Assembly: GCA_963792895.1 (NCBI GenBank)
Contig: CAWBYA010000007.1
Span: 1,276,700-1,340,699, forward strand
Origin: UBA6912 sp963792895
GTDB lineage: Bacteria > Actinomycetota > Acidimicrobiia > Spongiisociales > UBA5794
DNA: 64,000 nucleotides
Direction: 5' to 3'
Both the position numbers and the translations under genes were made by a program. Of the stretch, positions 55,463 to 64,000 are shown piece after piece (position 1 is the first letter of the stretch; each line of letters opens with the position of its first letter). The notes beneath the pieces are model-generated. The model worked only from the letters and a program-made list of their open reading frames with translations, had not been told where the DNA came from and did not search any database.

Positions 55463-56752
55463 ATGCGCAGACGGTTCATGCTGTCCGTCCTGGCGAGCGA
55501 TCTGCTCGTGCTGGTGGCCGCGTTCTCAGTGGCATTGTGGCTCACGTTCGGCGAGCCGCTCCCTTGGGAGGTGCGGTTGCCGAGCACGGCCGCGACGTCG
55601 ATCTGGCCGTTTGCCGGGATCCTCGTCGCCGGTGCGTTGATCGGGTCACTCATCAGCGTCAGGATGTGGGGCACGGCAACACCCCGGCCATCGTATGGGA
55701 GAGCCCTCGCCATCGTCTCCTTCACCCTTGCTTTCGGGGCCGTTGGCGTCGCGGTGCTCCGGCCCTATTACTCCAACACCGTCTTCCTCTCGACACTCGG
55801 TCTTTGGCTGGTGGGCGCCGTCGGCCACCGGGCGATCCGCAGACGGCGCCCTTGGACCGAGCGCATGGTGTTGATCACGAAGGAGAAGGGCCTCGTCGAC
55901 GACCTCCGCGGCGCCGACCACGCCGATGTGATGGCGGTCTTCGACCCCGGCGACACGCCACCCGAGGGTCTCGAGCCGATCGGCACCTTGCTCGTCATGG
56001 ACCTGCGGCCGGTGATGTCGGACAGGATGGCGCAGTACGTGTCGTCGTGGAACCTCGCCGGATATCCGGTCCGTTCGCTCACTGCGGTCTACGAGGAGCA
56101 CACCGGCCGGTTGCCGATCGTTCACCTCGCCGAGGGGTGGGAGCTGACGGCGCCGGTCGAGCGAAACGAGTACGCCCCGTTCAAGCGGGCGATCGATGTC
56201 GTGTTCACGGCGGCGCTCGCTCCGATCTGGCTGGTCCTGATGGGCCTGATCTGGATTGCCGTCCGCCTCGACTCTCACGGGCCTGCGATCTACAAACAGG
56301 AACGCGTTGGGCGCGGTGGCAAGGTCTTCACGCTCTACAAGTTCCGCACGATGGGTCTCGATGCCGAGCTCGATGGACCGCAGTTTGCGGCCCCGGGCGA
56401 CCGCAGGCTCACCGGGGTGGGTCGCTGGCTGCGCCGGTTCCGTGCCGACGAGATCCCCCAGCTCCTCAACGTCCTGAGGGGTGATCTGAGTCTGGTGGGT
56501 CCGCGGCCCGAGCGACCCGTGTTCACGAGGCGCTTCGAGCTGACGATCCCGTTCTATCAGTACCGCCATCTGGTGCGGCCCGGCGTCACGGGTTGGGCCC
56601 AGGTCAACTACGGTTATGCAGACGACGAGGCCCAGACGGTCGACAAGCTGACCTATGACCTCTACTACGTCAAGCACATGTCTCCGTGGCTCGACATGCA
56701 AATCCTCGGTCAGTCGATCTGGACGGTTGTGAGCGGCTTCGGCGCCCAGTAG
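55463..56752 (+). CDS. Polyprenyl-phosphate sugar-1-phosphate transferase (WcaJ-type)
   Basis: 429 residues: N-terminal membrane helices and a nucleotide-binding-like loop (about 1-230), then the bacterial sugar transferase domain. Visible motifs are FKRAIDVVFTAALAPIWLVL, GPAIYKQERVGRGGKVF, YKFRTMGLDAE, RADEIPQLLNVLRGDLSLVG, GPRPERP, and RPGVTGWAQVNYGY. It loads the first sugar phosphate onto undecaprenyl phosphate to start a surface polysaccharide. A TACACT box (55449-55454) ends eight bases before ATG 55463, so the message is probably leaderless. Wzm/Wzt genes follow. Confidence 0.9.
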   Translation: MRRRFMLSVLASDLLVLVAAFSVALWLTFGEPLPWEVRLPSTAATSIWPFAGILVAGALIGSLISVRMWGTATPRPSYGRALAIVSFTLAFGAVGVAVLRPYYSNTVFLSTLGLWLVGAVGHRAIRRRRPWTERMVLITKEKGLVDDLRGADHADVMAVFDPGDTPPEGLEPIGTLLVMDLRPVMSDRMAQYVSSWNLAGYPVRSLTAVYEEHTGRLPIVHLAEGWELTAPVERNEYAPFKRAIDVVFTAALAPIWLVLMGLIWIAVRLDSHGPAIYKQERVGRGGKVFTLYKFRTMGLDAELDGPQFAAPGDRRLTGVGRWLRRFRADEIPQLLNVLRGDLSLVGPRPERPVFTRRFELTIPFYQYRHLVRPGVTGWAQVNYGYADDEAQTVDKLTYDLYYVKHMSPWLDMQILGQSIWTVVSGFGAQ

Positions 56753-56858
56753 CCGAACACGCGAGATCCCGGGACGTGATTCCCGTCGCACACTGGTATC
56801 TTGCTGTCCTCGCATCACGCGGCCCGATCCGGGCGCGCGTCTTCTCCAGGACTCGCTG

Positions 56859-57708
56859 ATGGACGACAACGATCCCGCGTCTGGCCTCACCTCGATCAAT
56901 GCATCGGTTCCGACGGCGCAGTATCTCGCCGCGATGTGGGATCGCCGCGAGTTCGCCATCGACGTCCCGCTCGAGCAGCTGCGGTCGCAACACCGAACGA
57001 CGCTTCTCGGCAACCTCTGGCACCTGGTAAACCCCCTCCTCACCGTAGGTATCTACTATCTCGTCTTCGGGGTGCTGCTGAAGGTCGACAAGGGCATCGA
57101 CCACTTTCTGGTGTGGCTGACCATCGGCGTCTTCGCCTTTCGGCACACACAATCAGCGGTTCAGGCGGGTGCGACCGCGCTGTCGGCCAACATGGGGCTG
57201 ATCCGCGCTATCAGGTTCCCGCGAGCGCTCCTGCCGATCTCCGTGGTGATCACCCAGCTGATGACCTTCCTCGTCGAGCTCGGTGTGCTCGCTCTTCTCG
57301 ACGGTCGCCGGTGGCGGCATCTCCCGCCGCTGGCTCCTTCTCCCTCTCGTGATCGCCATCCACGCGGCGCTGAACCTGGGGGGAGCCTTCATCGCCGCCC
57401 GTCTCAACGAGGCCTTTCGTGACATCCAGCAGATCCTCCCTTACGTCTTTCGCATCCTCCTGTACCTGTCGGGTGTGATGTTTCCCATCGAGAGGCTCTT
57501 GGCGGACAACCTGTCCTCGGCCGGCTGGGCAGCGCGCCTCGTCTCTCTCAATCCGGTGCTGCGCGTCATCGAGTTGTATCGCTGGGTGTTCCTCGGCACA
57601 CCGCTCGACATCGGTGGAATCCTCAGAACCGCCGCTCTTGCTGCGCTGGTGCTGTGGTTCGGCTTCCGCTACTTCCGAGCCGCCGAGTGGCGATACGGCC
57701 GGTCATGA
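56859..57708 (+). CDS. ABC-2 type polysaccharide/O-antigen export permease (Wzm-like; one frame break)
   Basis: About 282 residues with six membrane helices. The N-terminal half has the typical RREFAIDVPLEQLRSQHRTT and LLGNLWHLVNPLLTVGIYYL; the second half has LNEAFRDIQQILPYVFRILL and YLSGVMFPIERL. An extra base near 57300 separates LVELGVLALL from TVAGGGISRRWLLLPL. Wzm-type permeases export lipid-linked polysaccharide with a Wzt ATPase, encoded next with overlapping stop/start (ATGA). Confidence 0.85.
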
Positions 57709-58436
57709 CGCGACCGCTGTCCATCCGGGTGCGAGACCTCCACCTCGACTACGAGATCTTCGAGGACCGCCGCGCCGCGATCCGCGACCGTATCGTGAAG
57801 CGGCAGGGCACCGGGAAGTCCGTGGTCCGGGCGCTCAAAGGGGTCTCGTTCGACGTGGAGCAGGGCGAGTCGGTGGGCGTGATCGGGTCGAATGGATCCG
57901 GGAAGTCGACGCTCCTCAGTGCGATTGCCGGGTTGATGCCGCCGACATCGGGGGAGATCCTCGTATCCGACGAACCCAAGCTCCTCGGTGTCGGGGCGAC
58001 GCTGATGCCCGCTGCGAACGGCTACCGCAACATTCGTATCGGGTGCCTCGCCCTCGGTTTGAGCGGCGCCGAAGTGGACGAGCGGATGGAGCAGATCGTC
58101 GAATTCGCCGGCCTTGGAGAGGCAATGGAGCGGCCGCTGCGCACCTACTCGTCCGGCATGCGGGCGCGCCTGCACTTCGCGATCGCAACGGCCGTCCAGC
58201 CGAGGATACTCCTGATCGATGAAGCACTCGCTGTGGGAGACCATGCCTTCAGGAGGAAGTCCACAGAGCGTATCGAGGAGCTGCTCGGCACCGCCGGCAC
58301 CGTGATGCTCGTCAGCCATTCCCTGCCGCAGATCGAGGCGCAGTGCGATCGTGTTCTGTGGATCGAAGGCGGGCGGCTGAAAGGTGACGGGCCTGCCGCT
58401 CGGATGATCGGCAAGTACGAGGCGTTCTTCGCGTGA
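57705..58436 (+). CDS. Polysaccharide ABC transporter ATP-binding protein (Wzt-like)
   Basis: 243 residues: a single nucleotide-binding domain with GVIGSNGSGKSTLLSAIAGL (Walker A), TYSSGMRARLHFAIATAV (signature), ILLIDEALAVGDHAF (Walker B) and VSHSLPQIEAQCDRV (H loop). The KGVSFDVEQGESVGVIG start and the short size match the TagH/Wzt subgroup. It lacks the C-terminal carbohydrate-binding domain of O9a-type Wzt, so export probably does not depend on chain-end recognition. It overlaps the permease gene by four bases. Confidence 0.92.
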   Translation: MTRPLSIRVRDLHLDYEIFEDRRAAIRDRIVKRQGTGKSVVRALKGVSFDVEQGESVGVIGSNGSGKSTLLSAIAGLMPPTSGEILVSDEPKLLGVGATLMPAANGYRNIRIGCLALGLSGAEVDERMEQIVEFAGLGEAMERPLRTYSSGMRARLHFAIATAVQPRILLIDEALAVGDHAFRRKSTERIEELLGTAGTVMLVSHSLPQIEAQCDRVLWIEGGRLKGDGPAARMIGKYEAFFA

Positions 58437-58466
58437 CTTAGTGGTCGGTCGCCCGTCGTCTCGCCC

Positions 58467-61086
58467 TCAGCGAACCCCGGTCGTTGCTTCGAGTGCCGCC
58501 GTCACGGACTCCGCCTCGCCGACGAGGCCGTTCGACACCACGGCAATGCCGTAGAGGCGCGGGGTTGTCGTACCGGCGGTACCGGTCACGACGATCGGGC
58601 GGACCCACACCAATCCACCATCGAGCGGAATCGGGGTCATCGGCCCGAACTGCACCGCCGACCCGTTGGCGTTGAGGAGCGTGAAGAGCGCTGCCAGGTC
58701 GGAGTCCGTGTCGATGGCGCTCTGCGCTACGAGCGGACTGGAGATCTGACGTCCTGGTCTGGGCTCGATCCGAATGAGCTGGAGGTGCTCGGGGTTGTCG
58801 TGGTCGGCGACGGCAAGCGCCGAGAGCTCGTCGCGCGTCGACGTCGGGTTGGTCGACGCACCCGGACCGTACGGTCTGATGGCGACCCAGTGGCCGCCCA
58901 GGGGTTCTGAGTCGGGCATGAACAGCGACACGGCCGGCGCAGGGCCCGGCTGGGGGCGAGCGTCCGCTGCAGTATTGCGGGCAACCCCCTCACCTGCGGA
59001 AGCGCTCACGGCCCAGCTGTCCGAGCCGTTGAAGAGCAGCTCCGGATCCGAGACGTGATACCTCCCCAGCATGGCCGTCTGCACGGTCATGAGGTCCTTC
59101 GGGTAGAGGAGGTGGGCGCGAATCGCCACCGGCATGTTCGAGATCGGCTCGATGAGGCCGGGAAAGATGCCGCTCCATGTGTCGAGGATGGGATCGTCGG
59201 CGCCGCCGACGTCGGTGCGGTAGAGATGCACGGTGCCGTCGTAGGCGTCGACGGTCGCCTTCACCGAGGCGTGGAGGTAGTTGAGTGCCCTGCCTGAGAG
59301 GTCGCTCGACGCCGGGAGCCCGACGGCCCGGGCGTATTGGGCGTACGGGTACGTCGACGATGTCGTGTAACCGTCGATCACCCACGTCACCCGCCCATCT
59401 GCGACCACCGGGTAGGCGTTACCGTCGAAGGCGAGGAACGGAGCGATGGTACCGAGACGCTCTCGCAGCTCTCGTCGATACAGAAGTTGGGAGTCGGCCG
59501 TCAGCTCGGCCGAGACGAGCGGCTCGATCTCACCAACCGTCATCGCCAGCGCCAAGCGCCTCCATGAGCTCGAGAGGTGGATGCCGGTGTCGGCTGCAAA
59601 GGGCGCTCCTCCGACCTCGGTGCGCTGGGTACCGACGATTGCGTACCAGCCCGCAAGCCCCTCACCGAAATAGAGCTCGGGGCGTGCGGGAGCCAACACC
59701 GTTGCGAGGGCATCGACATCGGGTCGGCCGTCTTCGGCTGCGGTGTCTGCCGGAACTGCGACCACGCCATCGCCGTGGGTGTAGACGAGATGGGTTTGCA
59801 CCCAGCCCCGCTCCGGCAGGTCGGCTCGGTTGGCACTGCGGGCGGCAATCATGACCGGGCGGGCGCGCCCATCGAGCTGATACCTGTCGAGGTCGACATC
59901 AGTGATGCGAGTGCCTGTGGTGCCCTGCAAGACCTGGAGGGGGGCGATCAGCTGAGCCTCGCCAAAGAGCGGCACGGTGTCGAGGCCGGCACTCGATGCG
60001 GGCGACAGGGAGCCGGTGAGGCCGTCCGTGAAGGGTTGCGTGATCTCGTCGATGTCTTCGAGGCTGTAGGCACTCCTGGTTGCTTCGAGGTTGCGGGCGA
60101 TATGGGGGAGCTCGCGTTCGGCTTCTGCCGGCTTGACGACGAGCCACTCGGTCATTGCCGGGAGAAGGCCGATGACGAGCAGGTGGAGAACTGCCCACGC
60201 CCCAAACGCGAGCACGGCAGGTTTCCAGCGGCCGGTCCTCACCCCCCACGCCACCGCGATCGCGCACACCAGGGCGACCAGCGCGAGCACCAACAGGCCA
60301 GGCATGACGACGGTCACTTGCGTGTACCCAGGGCCATCGAAAGCTCCGAGCTCGTTCGTGGCATTGTTCGGCCGCTGTACGAACACGTAGTCCAGTGCTT
60401 GCAGGACCGCAAAGGCGCCTGCCAAGACGCCGAGGTGCTGGAGGGCTCGCACAGACGAGGCACGTCCTTCGGCGTGGGATCTTGAGGGCCCCGTTGGCCA
60501 TGTGCGCAGCGACTGCGAACCCGGATGTCACCAGGAGCAGTTGTCGAAGCCATGAGCTGACCAGTGTCAGGAACGGAAGTTGGAAGAGGTGGTAGCCCAG
60601 GTCCCAGCCGACGTCAGGGACCGTTTGGCCGAGCGACCGGCCGTGGACGAAGAGCTGCCACGGTTGCCACGCTCCCATGGCGGCAAGGGCGATGTGGATG
60701 GTGAGGTACGACGTGGCAGCGAGCAACACCCATCGGTGGGCAGGTCCCATACGCTCTCGGTAGTGCCTCACCAGCCGGTTGGGGGTGTTGCCCGGTGCGG
60801 GATCCGTGCGCATCGCGAGCACTGTCGAGCCGATGAGGATCATTCCGGTCACAATGGCTGCTGCCGCGGCGAGCTCGAGTTGGGCGGATACCTTCGTTGT
60901 CCAGACGTTCGCCTCGGTGACCGAAGCGAACCACCATCGGTCGAGCGCGATACCTGCGGCCAGGCGCGCTACGGCCCACAATCCGACGACGGCGACGGGC
61001 ACGAGCGCGAGCAGCCGCTGGCGGCGCGTTCGGCGTTCGAACCAGGCGACGATGGGGTACCGCGGAGCGACGGTCGGGGTGGTCAT
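58467..61086 (-). CDS. UPF0182-family large membrane protein (one frame break)
   Basis: About 872 residues. The N-terminal third has about seven helices (LLALVPVAVVGLWAVARLAA, ALDRWWFASVTEANVWTTKV); the rest is an extracellular domain with NYLHASVKATVDAYDGTVHL, YPKDLMTVQTAMLGRYHVSD and ends in a beta-rich tail. UPF0182 proteins are common in actinobacteria; function unknown. An extra base near 60465 splits the fourth/fifth helix (ANGALKIPRR from VRALQHLGVLAG). A TAACCT box (plus 61098-61103) ends 11 bases before ATG 61086. Confidence 0.86.
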
Positions 61087-61213
61087 GGCGAACCGTCAGG
61101 TTAGGAGCCCCACGGCAGAACACGACGCTCCATTTGAGGCGGCTCCCTCCAGGTTGCACCCCTCCACTACGCCGAACTCACGGCCATTGTGTACCGGATC
61201 GGTACAGCCGAGC

Positions 61214-62551
61214 CTACGGTTCGGTTCTCTCCCGTTCGTCGGGACGCGCCACCGGGCGACCGACCGAGTGATACTCGATGCCGGCGGCCGTCATGTCGTT
61301 CGGGTCGTAGAGGTTGCGGGTGTCGACAACGACGGGTCGGGACAGCAGGCTCCGGATTCGTTCGGGGTCGAGCGTGGCGAACTCGGGCCATTCCGTGAGG
61401 ATCACCAGCACGTCTGCGCCCTGCATGGCATCGTACGGGTCGCTTGCGTAGTCGATCCCGGCGAGCAGGCGGCGTGCGTTCTCCATGCCCTCGGGGTCGT
61501 ACGCCCGCACCTTGGCCCCGAGCCCGAGAAGTGATCGCACGATCTCGACTGCGGGGCTCTCGCGGAGGTCGTCGGTGTTCGCTTTGAAGGCGAGGCCGAG
61601 GACGGCAACCGACGTATCGGCAAGGGACCCTCCAGCGGCCGCTGCGATCTTGTCGGCCATGCGCCGGCGTCTGGCCGAGTTGACGTCGACGGCAGCTGCG
61701 ACGATACGAGATGGCGCACCGAAGACCTGCGACGTGTGGAGGAGCGCCTGCGTGTCTTTCGGAAGGCAGGAACCCCCGTACCCGGGCCCTGCGTTGAGGA
61801 AACGCGGGCCGATACGGACGTCGAGACCCATGCCCTCGGCGACGTCTTCGACCCGGGCGCCGGCGAGCTCGCAGAGGTCGGCGATCTCGTTGATGAAGGA
61901 CAGTTTGGTGGCGAGGAAAGCGTTCGAGGCGTATTTGATCAGCTCCGCGGTCTCGACGTTCGTGAAGATGCTCGGTGCACCCGCAGTGAGGAGCGGCTGG
62001 TAGATCCGTCGCAACGTGTGCTCCGCATTCGCAGTCCCGGTGCCTGCAACGATGCGATCGGGGTGCATGAAGTCGTCGACGGCAGCGCCCTGGCGGAGGA
62101 ACTCCGGGTTGGCGGCGATGTCGAACTGGAGATCAGGCCTAGCGTCTGCGATCCGTGCCGCCACCTCACCCGTCGTACCTACGGGGACGGTCGACTTGAC
62201 GACCACGGTCGTGCCCTCCTCGAGCAGTTTCGCGAGCGCATCGGTGGCCGCCATGACCTGGGTGAGGTCGGCCTTGCCGGTGACGGACGACGGGGTGCCG
62301 ACGGCGAGGAACACGGCATCAGCGCCGGGTATCGCTTCCGCATAGTCGGTGGTGAACGTCAGCCGCTGGGCGCCGGTGTTGCGCATCACCAGCTCCTCGA
62401 GGCCCGGTTCGAAGATCGGTATCTCCCCGGCCCTCAGCCGCTGGATCTTGTCGGGATCCACGTCGAGGCATGTGACATGGTGCCCAAGCTCGGCGAGGCA
62501 TGCGCCGGTCGCGAGGCCGACGTAGCCCGTACCAATCATCGATAGTTTCAT
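61214..62551 (-). CDS. ugd: UDP-glucose 6-dehydrogenase
   Basis: 445 residues, complete. NAD loop MKLSMIGTGYVGLATGACLA, VVVKSTVPVGTT, the sugar-binding NPEFLRQGAAVDDFMHPDRI, ASNAFLATKLSFINEIADLC, and the catalytic cysteine in GPGYGGSCLPKDT; the C-terminal domain has AVLGLAFKANTDDLRESPA. It oxidises UDP-glucose to UDP-glucuronate for surface polysaccharides. GGGGGGA precedes the ATG. A TAGAAT box is seen about 40 bases upstream on the minus strand. It belongs with the neighbouring transferase and exporter genes. Confidence 0.95.
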   Translation of the reverse strand: MKLSMIGTGYVGLATGACLAELGHHVTCLDVDPDKIQRLRAGEIPIFEPGLEELVMRNTGAQRLTFTTDYAEAIPGADAVFLAVGTPSSVTGKADLTQVMAATDALAKLLEEGTTVVVKSTVPVGTTGEVAARIADARPDLQFDIAANPEFLRQGAAVDDFMHPDRIVAGTGTANAEHTLRRIYQPLLTAGAPSIFTNVETAELIKYASNAFLATKLSFINEIADLCELAGARVEDVAEGMGLDVRIGPRFLNAGPGYGGSCLPKDTQALLHTSQVFGAPSRIVAAAVDVNSARRRRMADKIAAAAGGSLADTSVAVLGLAFKANTDDLRESPAVEIVRSLLGLGAKVRAYDPEGMENARRLLAGIDYASDPYDAMQGADVLVILTEWPEFATLDPERIRSLLSRPVVVDTRNLYDPNDMTAAGIEYHSVGRPVARPDERERTEP

Positions 62552-62749
62552 AGCGGTCCCCCCTGGGAGTCCGGACCCTGGTTGGCTGAGATTCTAGGGG
62601 TTGACACGTGTTGGCCGGATCGGCGGACGGCTCTGCTCGTACCACGTGATGGAAATCCCCGATCACCACAGGGAGAGGGGTGAGGATCAACTCGAGGTGA
62701 CGACCCCGTCGCAGGGCAAGCTGGGCGGTGCTCCCTAGACTCACGCCAC

Positions 62750-64000
62750 GTGCCGGATCTACGGATATCGCTTGTTCTTCTCGCCTCGGACGACCTCGCC
62801 ATGACCGAGGCGTGTGTCGAGTCTCTCCGTCTTCACGCAGAGGCTCCGATAGAGCTCGTGGTCGTGCGCGAGGCCACAATCGATACGCCGGTCTCGTGGA
62901 TTCGAGACAACGCCGACCGGGTAGTCCTGACGAGTGAGACGTCAAGCTGGGCTGGTGCGATGAACCGTGGCCTCGCTGCCTCGACGGGGACCCACGTCGC
63001 GTTCGTTGACGACGCCGTTCGGGTCAATTCTCCCTGGGTCGGGACTGTCATCGAGGACGCCGAGACACACGCCAACGCCGGTTGTGTTCTTCTCGCGCCC
63101 GCAGTTGGCGCCGACACGACGCCCACGATGGGCGGACTCGCGGTGGTCGGCCCGTTCTCGTTGGTGCCGCCCCTGTGCGTTCCCGTGGTCAGAACGGAGG
63201 TGCTGAGGCGGCTGGGGGGCTGGGACGAGCGATACTCGGCGTCAGGGGCCGCCACGCTCGATCTGGCGTTCGCGTTCTGGTGCAACGGTCTCGAGGTCCT
63301 GAGCGACACCCGGGTCGCGTTCACTCGTGAATCCCCGACGACGCCGCCGTCGGCCGTCGATCCGCATTCGGCGCTCTCGAGTGGTCTCGAGGAGTTCATC
63401 GAGCGGTGGACGACCGGTGACCGGGATGTGATGCGCCTCGAGGAGTTCTCCGAGGACCTGTTCCGGCACAACCTGGCGCACGCTGCTGAAGCGGCCTCGT
63501 GGCTTCGATCGGTGATGAGCACCCGAGGACCGAGTGCCGATCTGCCCGAGCTTGCACGGCGATATCTCGACGCTCGCGATGTCGCACGCCGCCTCGAGGA
63601 GAAGAACTCGGCGTTGATCATGGAGCGGCAGCAGCTGAAGGCTCAGCTGCGTGTGTTGGCCAATCCACCGGAGCGTGCGCCTTCCAGACCGCTCAACCGA
63701 GCCACGCGCCTCGATGCGCCGTGTCGGCGGCAAGATTCGCCGCTCGGTCGTGAGACGGAGCGCATCGGTCGGTGAGCAGGCGACCGCCCCGCCGCCCAGC
63801 GCTCAGTCTGTACCGGATCCGGGCGTAGCCGACTCGTCGGCTCGGGTGCGTTACGAGCGTGCCCTCGAACGATTGGACTTCTCCGGTGAGGCCCGGAGGT
63901 CGGTCGTGTTCGAAGTCTCGACGACCAACCTCGATGCCGGGAGGGGGGATTTGTTCGTTGCGCTGGGGCTCGGCCGCGAACTCGAGCGAATCGGCTACGA
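62750..64000 (+). CDS. Family-2-like glycosyltransferase (3' end beyond window, one frame break)
   Basis: From GTG 62750: ISLVLLASDDLAMTEACVES, the nucleotide-sugar strand VVVREATIDTP, MNRGLAASTGTHVAFVDDAV (DxD-like) and LGGWDERYSASGAATLDLAF. This is the GT-A fold of family 2 enzymes, here followed by a helical region (DARDVARRLEEKNSALIMER). An extra base near 63715 must be skipped; the next frame then reads VGGKIRRSVVRRSASVGEQA, FEVSTTNLDAGRGDLFVALG and runs open to the window end. A TAGACT box (62736-62741) ends eight bases before the GTG. Confidence 0.75.

Overview
The window is a 64 kb piece of a high-GC actinobacterial chromosome. Evidence for the lineage is a WhiB1-type iron-sulfur regulator, a TB7.3-like 69-residue biotinylated protein, an actinobacterial Rho with a long Arg/Gly/acidic insert, the order argS-lysA / hom-rho-rpmE2-DUF1385-prfA-prmC-tsaC-glyA-atp, a Ku protein with a stand-alone LigD-type ligase, and many probable leaderless promoters. 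No rRNA is present, so I do not go below phylum; a deep-branching group such as Acidimicrobiia would fit but is inference. There is no phage, insertion sequence, integron or CRISPR array.

Layout. 1-8.4 kb: the start of a gamma-glutamyltransferase, an HD-GYP protein overlapping a degenerate paralogue, small metabolic and redox genes (enoyl-CoA hydratase, biotinylated protein, TlpA-like thioredoxin, sulfite-oxidase-like enzyme), a large Rossmann protein and a broken P-loop kinase. 8.5-13.6 kb: an ECF sigma factor coupled to a membrane GerMN/Gmad2 protein, then aconitase. 13.6-22.4 kb (minus): six membrane or envelope genes in one direction, namely MgtA-type P-ATPase, a PAP2-kinase-flippase fusion, PRC-barrel protein, DUF421, DedA fused to a dead PAP2 domain, and a DUF2652 cyclase homologue. 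22.5-32.9 kb: GNAT, M19 dipeptidase, a SufR/ArsR-like regulator divergent from mrp, DUF3107, whiB1, YqeY, DNA ligase, fasciclin lipoprotein, Ku, CPBP protease, methyltransferase, PBP4-type carboxypeptidase and tRNA-Arg(CCG). 33-47.5 kb: translation, amino-acid and termination genes. 47.7-54.8 kb: the complete F1Fo ATP synthase operon. 54.9-64 kb: an SRPBCC protein and a surface-polysaccharide locus (sugar transferase, Wzm/Wzt ABC transporter, UPF0182, UDP-glucose dehydrogenase, glycosyltransferase running off the end).

A dominant oddity is about 40 apparent single-base indels in 13 otherwise well-conserved genes, including aconitase and ATP synthase alpha and b subunits. Roughly 32 read as one extra base. 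They cluster (17 within about 1.2 kb at 9.17-10.34 kb; five each in acnA and atpA), while 21-32 kb and 33-47 kb are clean. Uncorrected long-read insertion errors are the simplest explanation. Affected genes are given below as whole genes with the breakpoints noted.

Regulation that can be read: a perfect CRP/GlxR-type palindrome just before the ATP synthase operon, a one-mismatch version before whiB1, a dyad between the SufR-like regulator and mrp on a shared bidirectional -10 box, -10 hexamers 6-11 bases from many start codons (leaderless mRNAs), and a GTCTGTC heptamer repeat found before three housekeeping genes. I see no clearly new defence or mobile system. The best candidates for new biology are the minus-strand envelope cluster with its triple-fusion protein, the active/dead domain pairs, and the heptamer repeats.
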